A DNA stretch of 64,000 nt from Bradyrhizobium sp. Arg816 (GCF_029989365.1 NZ_JAPRAQ010000007.1:248001-312000); one strand, 5' to 3'. Counted from the first letter of the stretch, positions 47,161 through 56,151 are shown. Notes: a model not told the origin generated them from the sequence alone. A program made the numbers and translations.

Positions 47161-48136
47161 GAGTGCCAAAGAATTTTCTTATAATGGCCCAGGCCACGCG
47201 GCGGCCCAGCTCCGGCATCTGACGATCCGGCAGCTCCGCTCGCTTGCGGCGCTCTCGGCGAAGGGCAGCGTCACCGCGGCCTCGAGCCAGCTCGGCCTGA
47301 CCCAGCCAGCCGTCACCCAGCAGCTCCGGCAGCTTCAGGACCTCGCCGGCCTGCCGCTGGTGCAGCGGACCGGTGACGGCATGCTGCTGACGGAGGCTGG
47401 CAAGGAGGTGCTGGCGCTCGCCGAGCGCGTCGAGGCCGCGATCATGGATTGCCAGGGCGCGCTCGATCTGCTCGCTGGACGGACCGGCGGCACGGTGCAT
47501 CTCGGCGCGGTCTCGACCGCAAAGTATTTCGTGCCGCATGCGATCGCGGCGTTCTCGAAGCGCTATCCCAAGATCGAGATCAAGCTCACGATCGGCAATC
47601 GCGAGGAGATCCGCGAGGCCATGCACGGCTACGATCTCGATTTCGCCGTGATGGGTCGGCCACCGGCCGACGTCAGCGTCGACGTGCGTCAGCTCGGGCG
47701 CAATCCGCACATCATCGTCGCGCGCAAGGGACACTGGCTGGGGAAGGATTCCGGCCTCAACCTGACCGACCTCGTGCACGAGACCTTCCTCACCCGCGAG
47801 CCGGGGTCAGGCACGCGCACGCTGATGGAAGGCATGTTCCAGAGATCCGATCTCGAGCCGATCATCGGCATGGAGATGAGCAGCAACGAGACCATCAAGC
47901 AGGCCGTCATCGCCGGGCTCGGCATCGCCTTCATCTCGGCCCACACGGTGGCGCATGAGCTCGCCGAAGGCCGCCTCATCGTGCTCGATGTCGCCGGTTT
48001 GCCGATCGTCCGGCAATGGTACGTGATCCGCCGCAGCGACAAGGTGCTGCTGCCACCGGCGCAGGCGATGTTCGATTTCCTGGGCTCCGAGGGCTCGAAC
48101 TATTTGCCCGACGTGCCCGAGTTCGGCGGGCAATAG
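47159..48136 (+). CDS. cbbR: CbbR, LysR-type activator of the Calvin cycle operon
   Basis: This 325-residue LysR protein has an N-terminal HTH (LRHLTIRQLRSLAALSAKGSVTAASSQLGLTQPAVTQQLRQLQDLAGLPLVQR) and a periplasmic-binding-like effector domain (VHLGAVSTAKYFVPHAIAAFSKRYPKIEIKLTIGNREEI ... GLGIAFISAHTV). The effector domain in CbbR senses metabolites such as RuBP, ATP or NADPH. It is divergent from cbbF in the standard arrangement. The ATG has no nearby ribosome site and overlaps the AT-rich operator, so it may be translated from a very short leader. Confidence 0.95.
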   Translation: MSAKEFSYNGPGHAAAQLRHLTIRQLRSLAALSAKGSVTAASSQLGLTQPAVTQQLRQLQDLAGLPLVQRTGDGMLLTEAGKEVLALAERVEAAIMDCQGALDLLAGRTGGTVHLGAVSTAKYFVPHAIAAFSKRYPKIEIKLTIGNREEIREAMHGYDLDFAVMGRPPADVSVDVRQLGRNPHIIVARKGHWLGKDSGLNLTDLVHETFLTREPGSGTRTLMEGMFQRSDLEPIIGMEMSSNETIKQAVIAGLGIAFISAHTVAHELAEGRLIVLDVAGLPIVRQWYVIRRSDKVLLPPAQAMFDFLGSEGSNYLPDVPEFGGQ

Positions 48137-48147
48137 CCCACCGATAT

Positions 48148-48240
48148 TCAGCCCATCAGCTTCATGGCAACTGTTGCCGCCAGAATGACGATGATCTGGA
48201 GCAGACGCTCCGTCGTGAAGATGCGGTTGAAGGTGGTCAT
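48148..48240 (-). CDS. Possible 30-residue membrane peptide
   Basis: MTTFNRIFTTERLLQIIVILAATVAMKLMG is short but has the shape of a single-span membrane peptide, a charged head and one hydrophobic helix. No convincing ribosome site is seen (GGGACC only), so it could be chance. It converges on cbbR. Confidence 0.35.
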   Translation of the reverse strand: MTTFNRIFTTERLLQIIVILAATVAMKLMG

Positions 48241-48347
48241 CGCTGGTCCCGGCCGACGTAGGAGATCTCGATCGGTCGATTGCTAGCACACGCGGGCGCC
48301 GAGATAACTCCGTAGTCGCCACGGATCCTGCCGGCGCGCCGAAACAT

Positions 48348-50269
48348 GTGATCGCTTGGAACCCGACAAGTTTCGAACGATTCAAATCATCCTGCGCGGA
48401 ATGGCAGCACGGTCGCTGTGTTCATCAAACGGCACGGCGGCCGGGGACGACCGCCGCGCCACAGCCCTTCGCGCCATCGCAGGACGCGCGCACCGGGACG
48501 GTCGGCTATTTCGCCAACAGCACCTCCGTCGCCACCAAGTCGAACACGCCCATCGTCAACATCCCGCAATCGCTTTCCGTCATCACCCAGCAGCAGATCC
48601 GCGACCAGAATTACCAGGGCTTGACCGATGTCACGCGCTACGTCCCGAGCGTCGCCGTCCACCAGGGCGAGGGCAATCGCGACGAACTCGTCATCCGCGG
48701 CGTCGATTCCAGCGCGAACTTCTTCGTCAACGGTTTTCGCGATGACGTGCAGTACTTCCGCGACTTGTACAACGCGCAGAGCATCGAGGTGCTGAAGGGC
48801 CCGAGCGCGCTGACCTTCGGCCGCGGCGCCGGCGGCGGCGTGCTCAACCGCACCCTCAGGGAGGCCGACGGCACCCGCATCTATGAAGCCACCGCGCAGA
48901 CGGGATCGTGGGGCGACCGCCGCGTCACGCTCGACGCGGGACAAGCGATCAACGAGAACGTCGCGGCGCGGCTGAACGTGTTCTACGAGGGCAGCGATGC
49001 GTTCCGCGACTTCAATCATCTCGAGCGCTACGGCATCAACCCGACCGTCACCCTGAAGCCGGACGATTTCACCAAGATCAAGCTGTCTTACGAATATTAC
49101 CTCGACGGCCGCACCGCAGATCGCGGCAATCCCTCGCAGAGCCTTCCCGGTGGCGTCACGCGCTTCAATCCAACGACGCCGGTTGCGCCGAACGGAAACC
49201 TTCAGACGTTCTTCGGCAGCCCCAGCCTCAATACCGCGCAAGCGACGGTGCAGACCGGCATGGCGATCATCGAGCACGATTTCCAGAACGGACTCTCGGT
49301 GCGCAACGGCACGATCGCGGCCGACTACCAGAAGTTCTACCAGAACGTCTATCCCACGGGCGGGCCGCTCGCCGGTGCCGTCAATCCGGCCGACACCGCA
49401 GTCAATCTCGGCGCCTATCAGCACACGACCAACCGCGACAACGTCTTCAGCCAGACCGACTTCACCTACAAGGGCTGGACCGGGCCGATCGCGCACACTG
49501 TGGGCTTCGGCACCGAGTTCGGCCGCCAGACCGGCGTCGATATCCGCAACACCGGCGTCTTCCCGAACGGCACCAACACCATCGTGCAGAACCCGTTCGC
49601 GCCGACCTATTTCGGGCCGGTCAACTTCGTCCACCACTTCACCGGCACCAACACCGATGGCGTCACGACACCGGATTCGAACAGTAAATATGCGCTGAAC
49701 GTCGAGTCCGGCTACCTGCGCGACACCATCGAGTTCTCGCGCGCGCTCCAGCTCATCGTGGGCACGCGGTTCGACCGCTTCGAGATGTCGGCGCTGGACA
49801 TGAACACCAACCTCAACCGCAATCGCACCGACAATCTGGTGTCGCCGCAGGCGGCCGTGATCCTCAAGCCGATGCAGAGCATGTCGGTCTACACCGCCTA
49901 CAGCATCTCGTACCTGCCCGCCTCCGGCGACCAGTTCTCCTCGCTCAACGACGGCACGCTGATCCTTCAGCCGCAGAAGTTCGAGAATACCGAGGTCGGC
50001 ATGAAGTGGAACATCAATCCGATGTGGGCGGCCGCGCTCGGCATCATCTATTTCGGCGATTCCTTTGCATCGTCGGATGACACGGTGAGACTGCCGAGCT
50101 CGTGCGCTTCGATGCCGGCGTCTACGCGACGATCGACGCCAACTGGCGCGCGCAGCTCACGGTCGAGAACATCTTCAACCGCGGCTATTGGGCGTCCGCC
50201 GACGGCAACAACAACATCTCGCCCGGCCAGGGCCGCACAGTGAGGGTCCAGGCGAGCTACCGGTTCTGA
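48348..50269 (+). pseudogene. TonB-dependent siderophore receptor, frameshifted
   Basis: The plug domain (TPIVNIPQSLSVITQQQIRDQ, RGVDSSANFFVNGFRDDVQYFRDLYN, VLKGPSALTFGRGAGGGVLNR) and much of the barrel are clear, of the FhuE/FpvA catecholate-hydroxamate type. There is no signal peptide in the first 40 residues. At 50100/50101 one T appears lost: AGCTCGTG, where AGCTTCGTG would give PSFVRF. After it the correct frame continues as LVRFDAGVYATID ... VRVQASYRF with the terminal Phe of outer-membrane barrels, ending at TGA 50269. About 100 barrel residues also seem to be missing at NINP/MWAAALG near 50025. Confidence 0.82.
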
Positions 50270-50352
50270 CGGCTAGGGCGCGAACGTCTGCGTCCCATCG
50301 CGTGTCATTCGCGCTATTCGTCATCGATACGAATGCCTGCGATGGTTAACGA

Positions 50353-50550
50353 TCAGGCAGCGAGCGGGGCGGCGTAATCCGCGCGTGCGGCAAAATAGGC
50401 TTCCAGCTCCGACAGCGCCCGCGCTTCCCACTCGCTCGCCTGCTCCAGCAGCGACCAGCTCTGGCCCGGGCGGAATGCAGCGGTCTGGCGATAGAGCGAT
50501 GCGATGCCGCGATAGCGGCGCACGTTCTCAAAGATAGCGTGACCGTTCAT
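50353..50550 (-). CDS. 65-residue 'ENVRRYR' family hypothetical protein
   Basis: MNGHAIFENVRRYRGIASLYRQTAAFRPGQSWSLLEQASEWEARALSELEAYFAARADYAAP is a two-helix protein paralogous to the one at 37692. GAGGGAG lies before ATG 50550. A FixK2-like TTGC-N6-GCAA palindrome is 100 bp upstream. Function unknown. Confidence 0.7.
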   Translation of the reverse strand: MNGHAIFENVRRYRGIASLYRQTAAFRPGQSWSLLEQASEWEARALSELEAYFAARADYAAPLAA

Positions 50551-50650
50551 GTTCAAAAACTCCCTCGTCATTCCCGGGGGAGAAATTGCGGCCAAATCTT
50601 TTTCGAAAAGTTAGCGGCGCGCACCAAGCTCGCGGATGGTTGCCGGACTG

Positions 50651-50664
50651 TTGCGCCGGTGCAA
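50651..50664 (-). promoter_or_regulatory. Possible FixK2-type box TTGC-N6-GCAA
   Basis: TTGCGCCGGTGCAA, extended to the palindrome GTTGC...GCAAC, fits the rhizobial FixK2 consensus. It lies between two minus-strand genes and about 100 bp upstream of the 65-residue gene. Its GC-rich spacer means chance cannot be excluded. Confidence 0.4.
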
Positions 50665-50689
50665 CGCGCCGCTTCCGCGCGAAGCGGAT

Positions 50690-51109
50690 TTATTGCGAAT
50701 TCGTTGCCGTGCTCTCGCCCGAAGGCTTGAGTCCACCGCGGCTGATCATTGCCATCGTCTCGCGGCAGAGATCGGCAAGGCCGATCAAGAGCACCGCGAG
50801 CAGGCAGAACAGGTTGATGGAATCCGCGCCCGCGCTGGAGAGCGGCATGAACTGGAAGAACGGCGGGATGAACGCCCACCACACCAGCGGAACGGTGAGC
50901 AGCGCGGCGAACGCCGCCGCCGGCGCGCCCGCGACGATTCCGAGCACGAACAGGCTGGGCAGGAACGCCGCGAAATAGAGCTTTGCGCCGAGCGCGACGC
51001 AGACGCCTTGAAGCGCGGCCGACATGGCGACGACGACAAATCCGAGCAGAAACGCCTGCCACGACCATGGCCGTACTCGCGGTACGCCAACCAGTCCCGC
51101 ACGCCTCAT
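50690..51109 (-). CDS. Four-span membrane protein with DUF4118-like fold
   Basis: This 139-residue protein has helices at about 17-35, 38-57, 60-80 and 95-115. The sequence AKLYFAAFLPSLFVLGIVAGAPAAAFAALLTVPLVWWAF ... INLFCLLAVLLIGLADLCRE resembles the four-helix DUF4118 sensor module found before kinase domains in KdpD and many HWE/HisKA kinases. Here it stands alone with a short hydrophilic tail. It may be a remnant of a kinase or a free module. GGGAGG precedes ATG 51109. Confidence 0.7.
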   Translation of the reverse strand: MRRAGLVGVPRVRPWSWQAFLLGFVVVAMSAALQGVCVALGAKLYFAAFLPSLFVLGIVAGAPAAAFAALLTVPLVWWAFIPPFFQFMPLSSAGADSINLFCLLAVLLIGLADLCRETMAMISRGGLKPSGESTATNSQ

Positions 51110-51329
51110 CAGCCTCCCCCTGCCGCCCGTTAACCGGGCTCGCTTGCGACCAAAGTACTACAGCGGTGCGGAAACCGCGAGGCGGAAATTGCACCGTCCA
51201 GGGCTCCGTATTCGAGGCTGGTAAACGGCCGCAGCGCACCACCGCCCATCTCCGGCCGTCGCCTGCACCCGGCCGAAGCCGGATGCATGCGGTCGTGGCC
51301 GCTTCGTCGAGCCGAAGCCCGTGCGCGGC

Positions 51330-52829
51330 CTAGTACGCACCAACCTTCCCGGCGCAGGCAGACCCATTCGGACCATAGACGGGGTCGTTCAGCAGCATGT
51401 CGATCTCGTTCCGCCAGACGGGCGGCACTTCGGCTACTTTGTCGTCGAGACGCATGATCGGCACGGCATCCGTGCCGTAGAGGTAGTCCAGCCACATCTT
51501 GAACCAGAGAAAGGCGTTATTTCCGTTCGCGTGGGTCTGGTAGCACTGATACATCTCGACCCAGCTAAATCCGGCGATCGGATAAGCACCCTGCGTGATC
51601 GGATTCGGAACGAGACCCTCGATGCTCCACTGCAGGGGATTGCCGCGCTCCGCCGCGCTGAAGTGCGGGATCGCCGTGGCCATCGTGACGTAACCGCCCT
51701 GTATGGTCGGAGGCTGGAATGCCCCCGTGGCCGCGGTGAGGTCCCATTGCGACTGCAGGTTCGCCGTTCTGGGTCCGGTCAGGTCGATCGGCGCCAGGAA
51801 CTCCAGATTGGCATAACCGATCGCACCATTGGTCGAGTTCACCAGCGCGACGACTCCGCTGTTGCCGCTGGCGCTGGCGAAGCTGCTGCCAACCGGACCC
51901 ACAATGGCCCTGCCGCACTGATCGGCAGGAAATTGATCCGGCCAGTTCGACAGGCTGGCACCGGTCGGCAAGGGTAGAGCCGTGCAAGCAGTCGAATGAT
52001 CGGTCCACGGATAAGCGTAGGACACGAGCGTCGGGTCGGCCTCGCTCGCGGGGCCGAATTCGTAGCGGCACTGCTCCGTCATCGCGTTGGAGAGCAGGAA
52101 GGAGGCCTGAGAGCTGTCCGAGCGATGGACGAAGGTGATCTGGCCGGTGCCGAGAACGACGCCATTATTGTTCACAGTCAGCAGCGGATTATTCCACTTG
52201 GTGACATGTCCGGACACGATGCCGCACAACGCCTTGCGCGAGAGATTGAGGCCACTGGTTCCCTCCAACGGCGCCACGGGGAGGATATTCAGAACAGCGC
52301 CCGTGCCATCCTTGCCGTTGAACCCGATCCCGACGGCGCGAACCAGCGTCGGAATCTAGATGACGTTGCCGAAGCGTGCAGGATTGCCAGCCGCATTCCA
52401 CGCCGCGATGTCGGCGGGCGTGAGCACGTCGTCGCTGAAGGCGAACTGGACGCCGTCGTAATCGGAGATCTTGTTCACAGCAATGGTTGAATCGGCATAA
52501 GTGACCGCGCCCGACGCCGGCACGCCGATATCGGCAACACGATTGGTGCGCAGAACCAGCTTGCCGTTGCCCGTCGACGTCGGAGCGTAGAGTACCAGAC
52601 CGCCGTAACCACTGCTGTTGAATGCGGGACAATGCGGCGCTTTTGGTGTTTTGGGAGGCGTCCCCAGGCTGCCTTGCGCCTGATTGTACTTGCAGTCCAT
52701 CAGGTGACGATACAAAAGCTGAGAGAGCGACGCGCCGGCGCCGAATGCGTAGGATTGCGCCTGCGCGGCGTTCGTAGTGAGGCCCGTGCAGATCAATGCA
52801 GCAGAGGCGCACAAGATCGATTTCCTCAT
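51330..52829 (-). pseudogene. Phosphate-binding-like periplasmic protein with in-frame amber codon
   Basis: One continuous frame of 499 codons is interrupted only by TAG at 52356-52358. The first part (157 residues) has a signal peptide (MRKSILCASAALICTG ... AAQAQ) and FGAGASLSQLLYRHLMDCKYNQ, and ends FGNVI. Directly after the stop the frame continues IPTLVRAVGIGFNGKDG ... LNLSRKALCGIVSGHVTKWNNP, the ligand loop of PstS-type proteins, then YANLEFLAPIDL and AYPIAGFSWVEMYQ. A single CAG-to-TAG change explains the break. The 315-residue downstream part has an internal ATG but no signal peptide, so the gene is probably inactive. Confidence 0.8.
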
Positions 52830-52928
52830 CCCTGTTCTCCGTTGTCGTTAATTTCGCCTCCGGCACCGCCGCAGGACGAACGCGCCATTCGGGCGCCGAC
52901 AACAACCTAAGGATGCTGCGTGAAGGAC

Positions 52929-52943
52929 ATGATACTATATCAT
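52929..52943. promoter_or_regulatory. AT-rich inverted repeat ATGATA-CTA-TATCAT
   Basis: Perfect 6-bp arms, 100 bp upstream of the phosphate-binding-like pseudogene, inside a 50-bp AT-rich patch (52925-52970) that stands out from the surroundings. Probably its promoter or operator. Between here and 53127 no coding frame is seen. Confidence 0.35.
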
Positions 52944-53127
52944 AAAACATACCATAACTAAGTTGTGAGCCTGCGTTCGCGCCGCAATTGACGCGTGTTT
53001 TCCGAACGATGGGAATACCGCGCCACTCTGCCGCAGCGGACCTGTCGTCGAGCTGTCACGTCGCATCTTCGCTCTCTTTCACCATAGAGAGCCCCGCTCG
53101 GAACAGCGCGCGATCCGATCACAGTGG

Positions 53128-54321
53128 TTACTCTGTCGCCGCATAGAGCAAGCCCGCGACGGGCAGAGCAAGGCCAATGGCCGACGCCAGCGTCCAGCCG
53201 CCTTGCGCGAAGGCCCAGGCGCCGACCGCAGAGCCGGCAGCGCCGGCGGCGAAGAACGTCGCCATATAGAGGCCGTTGAGACGGCTGCGGTGCTCATGCC
53301 CGAGCAAGAAAATGGCGCGGAAGCCGAGCACGACGTTACCCTGGACACCGATATCGATGGCGATCGCGGCCACGACCAGGCAGGCGAGATTGAGCATCGA
53401 GCCGGCCGCACCGATATAGGTCACCAGGAAGCCGGCGGCCGCGAGCAGCATGGCGACCAGCGTTGCGATGCGGCTATGGCCGCGGTCGGCGAGCCGTCCC
53501 GCGATTGGCGCAGCGAACACGCCGGCGACACCGGCGAGCGCGAACAGCGCGATGCCGCGCTGGGAGAAGCCGAATTCGCTGGCGAGTTGGAGTGGCGCCA
53601 CCGTCCAGAACAGGGTGAAAGCGCCGAACAGGCTCGCCTGATAGAGCGCGCGGCGCCGGAGCAGCGGCGTGGTCCGGGCCAGATGCGGCATCGACAGCAG
53701 CAGCGTGCCGTAATGCATGCGCGCGACCGGCTTGCGCTTCGGCAGCGTCGTCCACAGCACCGCCGCGAGCACGATCATCAGCGCGGCGGAGATGAAGAAC
53801 ACCGCGTGCCATGACAGCGCTGCCGTGACGAAGCTCGACACCGGTCGCGCCAGCATGATGCCGAGCATCAATCCGGTCGAGACGTTGCCGACGACGCGGC
53901 CGCGAATGGCTTCCGGCGCAAGGTGCGCCGCGTAGGGAATGATGATCTGCACGGCGACCGAGCCGAGGCCGATGAACAGCGCGGCGATCAGGAACGGCAG
54001 CGCGTGGGTGGCGAACGCGGCGGCCAGCAGCGAAGCCGCGCCGAGCGTGATGACGGAGCAGATCAGCGCGCGGTTCTCGACGAGGTCGCCGAGCGGCACG
54101 ATGAAGAGAAGCCCCACGCCGTAGCCGATCTGCGTCATGGTGACGATCAGTCCGGCCGCCGCATGCGAGAGGCCGAGCGCGGCGCTGATCGGGGCGATCA
54201 GCGGCTGGGCGTAGTAGATGTTGGCGGCGACCATGCCACAGGCCGCGGCAAGCACGAAGGTCAGTCGCGGCGACACCGCATCCGGCCCGGGCGAGGTCTC
54301 GATCGTGGCATTCATCGTCAT
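53128..54321 (-). CDS. MFS transporter (drug efflux type)
   Basis: This 397-residue protein has about 12 hydrophobic helices. Family signs are NIYYAQPLIAPISAALGLS near the N-terminus, TQIGYGVGLLFIVPLGDLVENR (the loop 2-3 motif G-x-LaD-r-x-G-R-r in modified form) and RGRVVGNVSTGLMLGIMLARP in helix 5. This matches the YgaY/YnfM-like group of proton-driven efflux pumps. It is downstream of a TetR gene on the same strand and has the perfect palindrome GGGAATGATCATTCCC right before it, so the TetR protein should control it. The substrate is unknown. Confidence 0.9.
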   Translation of the reverse strand: MTMNATIETSPGPDAVSPRLTFVLAAACGMVAANIYYAQPLIAPISAALGLSHAAAGLIVTMTQIGYGVGLLFIVPLGDLVENRALICSVITLGAASLLAAAFATHALPFLIAALFIGLGSVAVQIIIPYAAHLAPEAIRGRVVGNVSTGLMLGIMLARPVSSFVTAALSWHAVFFISAALMIVLAAVLWTTLPKRKPVARMHYGTLLLSMPHLARTTPLLRRRALYQASLFGAFTLFWTVAPLQLASEFGFSQRGIALFALAGVAGVFAAPIAGRLADRGHSRIATLVAMLLAAAGFLVTYIGAAGSMLNLACLVVAAIAIDIGVQGNVVLGFRAIFLLGHEHRSRLNGLYMATFFAAGAAGSAVGAWAFAQGGWTLASAIGLALPVAGLLYAATE

Positions 54322-54341
54322 TCCAACAGACTCCAGATATC

Positions 54342-54357
54342 GGGAATGATCATTCCC
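54342..54357. promoter_or_regulatory. TetR operator 1 (perfect 16-bp palindrome)
   Basis: GGGAATGATCATTCCC lies 20 bp upstream of the MFS start codon and 15 bp after the TetR stop. A near-identical site is at 55006. Confidence 0.75.
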
Positions 54358-54372
54358 TAATATGACACAAAT

Positions 54373-54993
54373 TCAGGCGAGCAGCTTCATCGCGACGCCG
54401 ACCAAGCGCTCGCCGTCGAGCGGCAGGCGCGCCTTGCCGACGACACGCATTCCCTGCGTGATGCAGATCATCAGCCGCGAGGTGTCGTCGGTCGCAACAT
54501 GGGCGGGAATCGAACCATCGGCCTGGCCCTCGCGAATGAGGCCGGCGATGAAGGTCTCGTTGGTCTCGAGCTGGGCGTTGACGCGGGCGCGGACGTCCGG
54601 ATCGAGCGCGGCAAGCTCGACCGCGCCGCCGACCACGATGCAGCCGCGACGGCCCTCGATCCCCTGGGAGTGCTCAACATAGGACAGCAACACATGGCGC
54701 AGTCGCTCGCGACCGTTGGTGCCGCGCGCGGCCGCGCTGCGGGTCTGCTCCCGGCGCACCGCGGCATAGCGCTCGAACGCGGCCAGGAACACGGCCTGCT
54801 TGTCGCGAAACGCCTTGTAGACGCTGCCGGTGGCAAGCCGCATCGCGGCGGTCAGGTCGCCGATCGAGGTGGCATGATAGCCGCGCTCGCAAAATACGCG
54901 TACGGCGCGGTCGAGCGCGGTGTCCATGTCGAATTCCCGGGGACGGCCGGGTGGACGGGCGGCAGGCTGGGGACGGCGCGCGACTTTTTGCAT
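54373..54993 (-). CDS. TetR/AcrR-family repressor
   Basis: This 206-residue protein begins with a basic Pro/Arg-rich head (RRPQPAARPPGRPREFD), then the TetR HTH (ALDRAVRVFCERGYHATSIGDLTAAMRLATGSVYKAFRDKQAVFLAAFERY). The ligand-binding part contains RRGCIVVGGAVELAALDPDVR, of the TetR_C group often linked to reactive or toxic small molecules. ATG 54993 is preferred to a longer frame. Matching palindromes before this gene and before the MFS gene suggest that it represses both. Confidence 0.9.
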   Translation of the reverse strand: MQKVARRPQPAARPPGRPREFDMDTALDRAVRVFCERGYHATSIGDLTAAMRLATGSVYKAFRDKQAVFLAAFERYAAVRREQTRSAAARGTNGRERLRHVLLSYVEHSQGIEGRRGCIVVGGAVELAALDPDVRARVNAQLETNETFIAGLIREGQADGSIPAHVATDDTSRLMICITQGMRVVGKARLPLDGERLVGVAMKLLA

Positions 54994-55005
54994 TGCGGGA
55001 TAATA

Positions 55006-55021
55006 GGGAATGATTGTTCCC
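55006..55021. promoter_or_regulatory. TetR operator 2
   Basis: GGGAATGATTGTTCCC, a near-perfect palindrome 12 bp upstream of the tetR start, differs from operator 1 at two central bases only. Its position suits autorepression. Confidence 0.75.
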
Positions 55022-55152
55022 AAATCAAGCCACGTGGTTGTGAATGGGGGACGGGCGGGATGAGGGATGTATCGCGCAACGTCCAGCTCTCGTCGCGGCT
55101 CTGCAGCGCACTGGGGCACGAGGGCGAAATCGGCGCACCACTATCTCCCCAT

Positions 55153-55232
55153 CGTCATTGCGAGCGCAGCGAAGCAATCCAGACCGTCACTGCGGAAAGA
55201 CTCTGGATTGCTTCGCTGCGCTCGCAATGACG
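55153..55232. repeat. Palindromic repeat with 31-bp perfect arms
   Basis: The arm at 55153-55183 (starting CGTCATTGCGAGCGCAGCG) is the exact reverse complement of 55202-55232, with an 18-nt loop. The arm word is a well-known dispersed element in alphaproteobacteria. The perfect match of the arms suggests recent insertion or gene conversion. Confidence 0.85.
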
Positions 55233-55267
55233 GAGTGTGAGGCATCGGCGTCGTCTTCCAAGTGCCA

Positions 55268-55373
55268 CTGTCATTCCCCGCGAGAGCGGGGAATCCAGTA
55301 CGCCGCGGCCTCTCGGCTCAATCACAGCCGTCTCTGGAATGCTGGATCGCCCGGTCAAGCCGGGCGATGACAG
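55268..55373. repeat. Palindromic repeat, second copy of the 4105 family
   Basis: CTGTCAT...ATGACAG ends, with CCCCGCGAGAGCGGGG and CGCCCGGTCAAGCCGGGCG hairpins and the shared core words TCCAGTACGCCGCGG and TCTGGAATGCTGGATC. Same architecture as 4105-4205. Confidence 0.8.
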
Positions 55374-56051
55374 CGAGTGCTGCAGACGCACCATCACCTT
55401 CTCGCGGCGCATTTCGCCCGAGCTTTGCTTTGACGTTCCACCCTCGAAGCCAAGAGGGCGCAGGGAAGGCCGGGTGCTGACCTCGCACCCGCGGTCCGCT
55501 GCGCGAAAGGTAGCGCAAGGAAACCGCGCAGCAGCATACAGGTGGTGCCAATCACTCGGCCTTCCCTGCGCGATGGTTGGACGGCTTATGCCGTGCTCTC
55601 CCGGGAGCCGAATTCCCTATGGCCTCCCTCACGCCTGCGAAAGTCACCAGCAGCGCGCCGGTTGACGCGACTGCCGCATCCGCAAAGCATTTGACCGTAG
55701 CGACGACGGCCAGGACCACACGGTTTTGCCGTACCCACGGCCCGCCATTTCGCCGCAGTTTTTCCAGCCCTGTCGACGGAGCCGGAAACTTGCAGACGAG
55801 ACGAACCTGACAGCGCCGCTCATCCGGCACGAGGCCTTAGGGCTCACGGAGAGCAATCCGCCCTGCCCAACACCTCTCGCGCCCGACGCTGCCGCGTCCA
55901 CCGCAAGCCCGGCTCGCGAAACGTGACGACACAAGATCGCCCCTCTTGGTGAGCCGGGATGGGCGACACATACGTCATTCCCGAATTTCGGTAAAGCGGA
56001 ATATTTTTACGCAAGCAGGTTGACAGCAAGGCGAAACACCCGGGCACGCCA

Positions 56052-56111
56052 CCGTCATTCCGGAGCGCGGCGAAGCGGCGAGCTGTGCTGCGCATTGCCC
56101 CGGAATGACGG
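56052..56111. repeat. CCGTCATTCCGG...CCGGAATGACGG palindromic repeat
   Basis: Perfect 12-bp arms (56052-56063 and 56100-56111) around a GC-rich middle. Another member of the GTCATTCC hairpin families, 41 bp beyond the end of the small gene at 56152. Confidence 0.7.
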
Positions 56112-56151
56112 AGGGAAGAGTGCCACCCCTTCGGCCGCACCCGAACGCGAC

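Larger units (their letters stand above)
54994..56151. other. 1158-bp gene-free, repeat-rich region
   Basis: No frame with credible coding character was found on either strand. It contains the TetR operator, three separate palindromic repeat elements (55153, 55268, 56052) and, from about 55400 to 55950, non-coding sequence with degenerate repeat-like wording whose six-frame translations look like spurious Bradyrhizobium annotations. It may be a graveyard of intergenic repeats or the remains of a lost gene. Confidence 0.6.

Noticed and set aside
52356..52358. Pyrrolysine or other recoding at the amber codon
   Set aside because: No sign of a methylamine methyltransferase or pyl genes; the family context predicts Gln, so a simple nonsense change is the better explanation.
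55400..55950. Several small frames in the gene-free region (for example around 55577-55810 and 55552-55830)
   Set aside because: Translations are basic, Pro/Arg/Ser-rich, overlap repeat-like DNA, lack ribosome sites and match the look of commonly over-annotated repeat frames.
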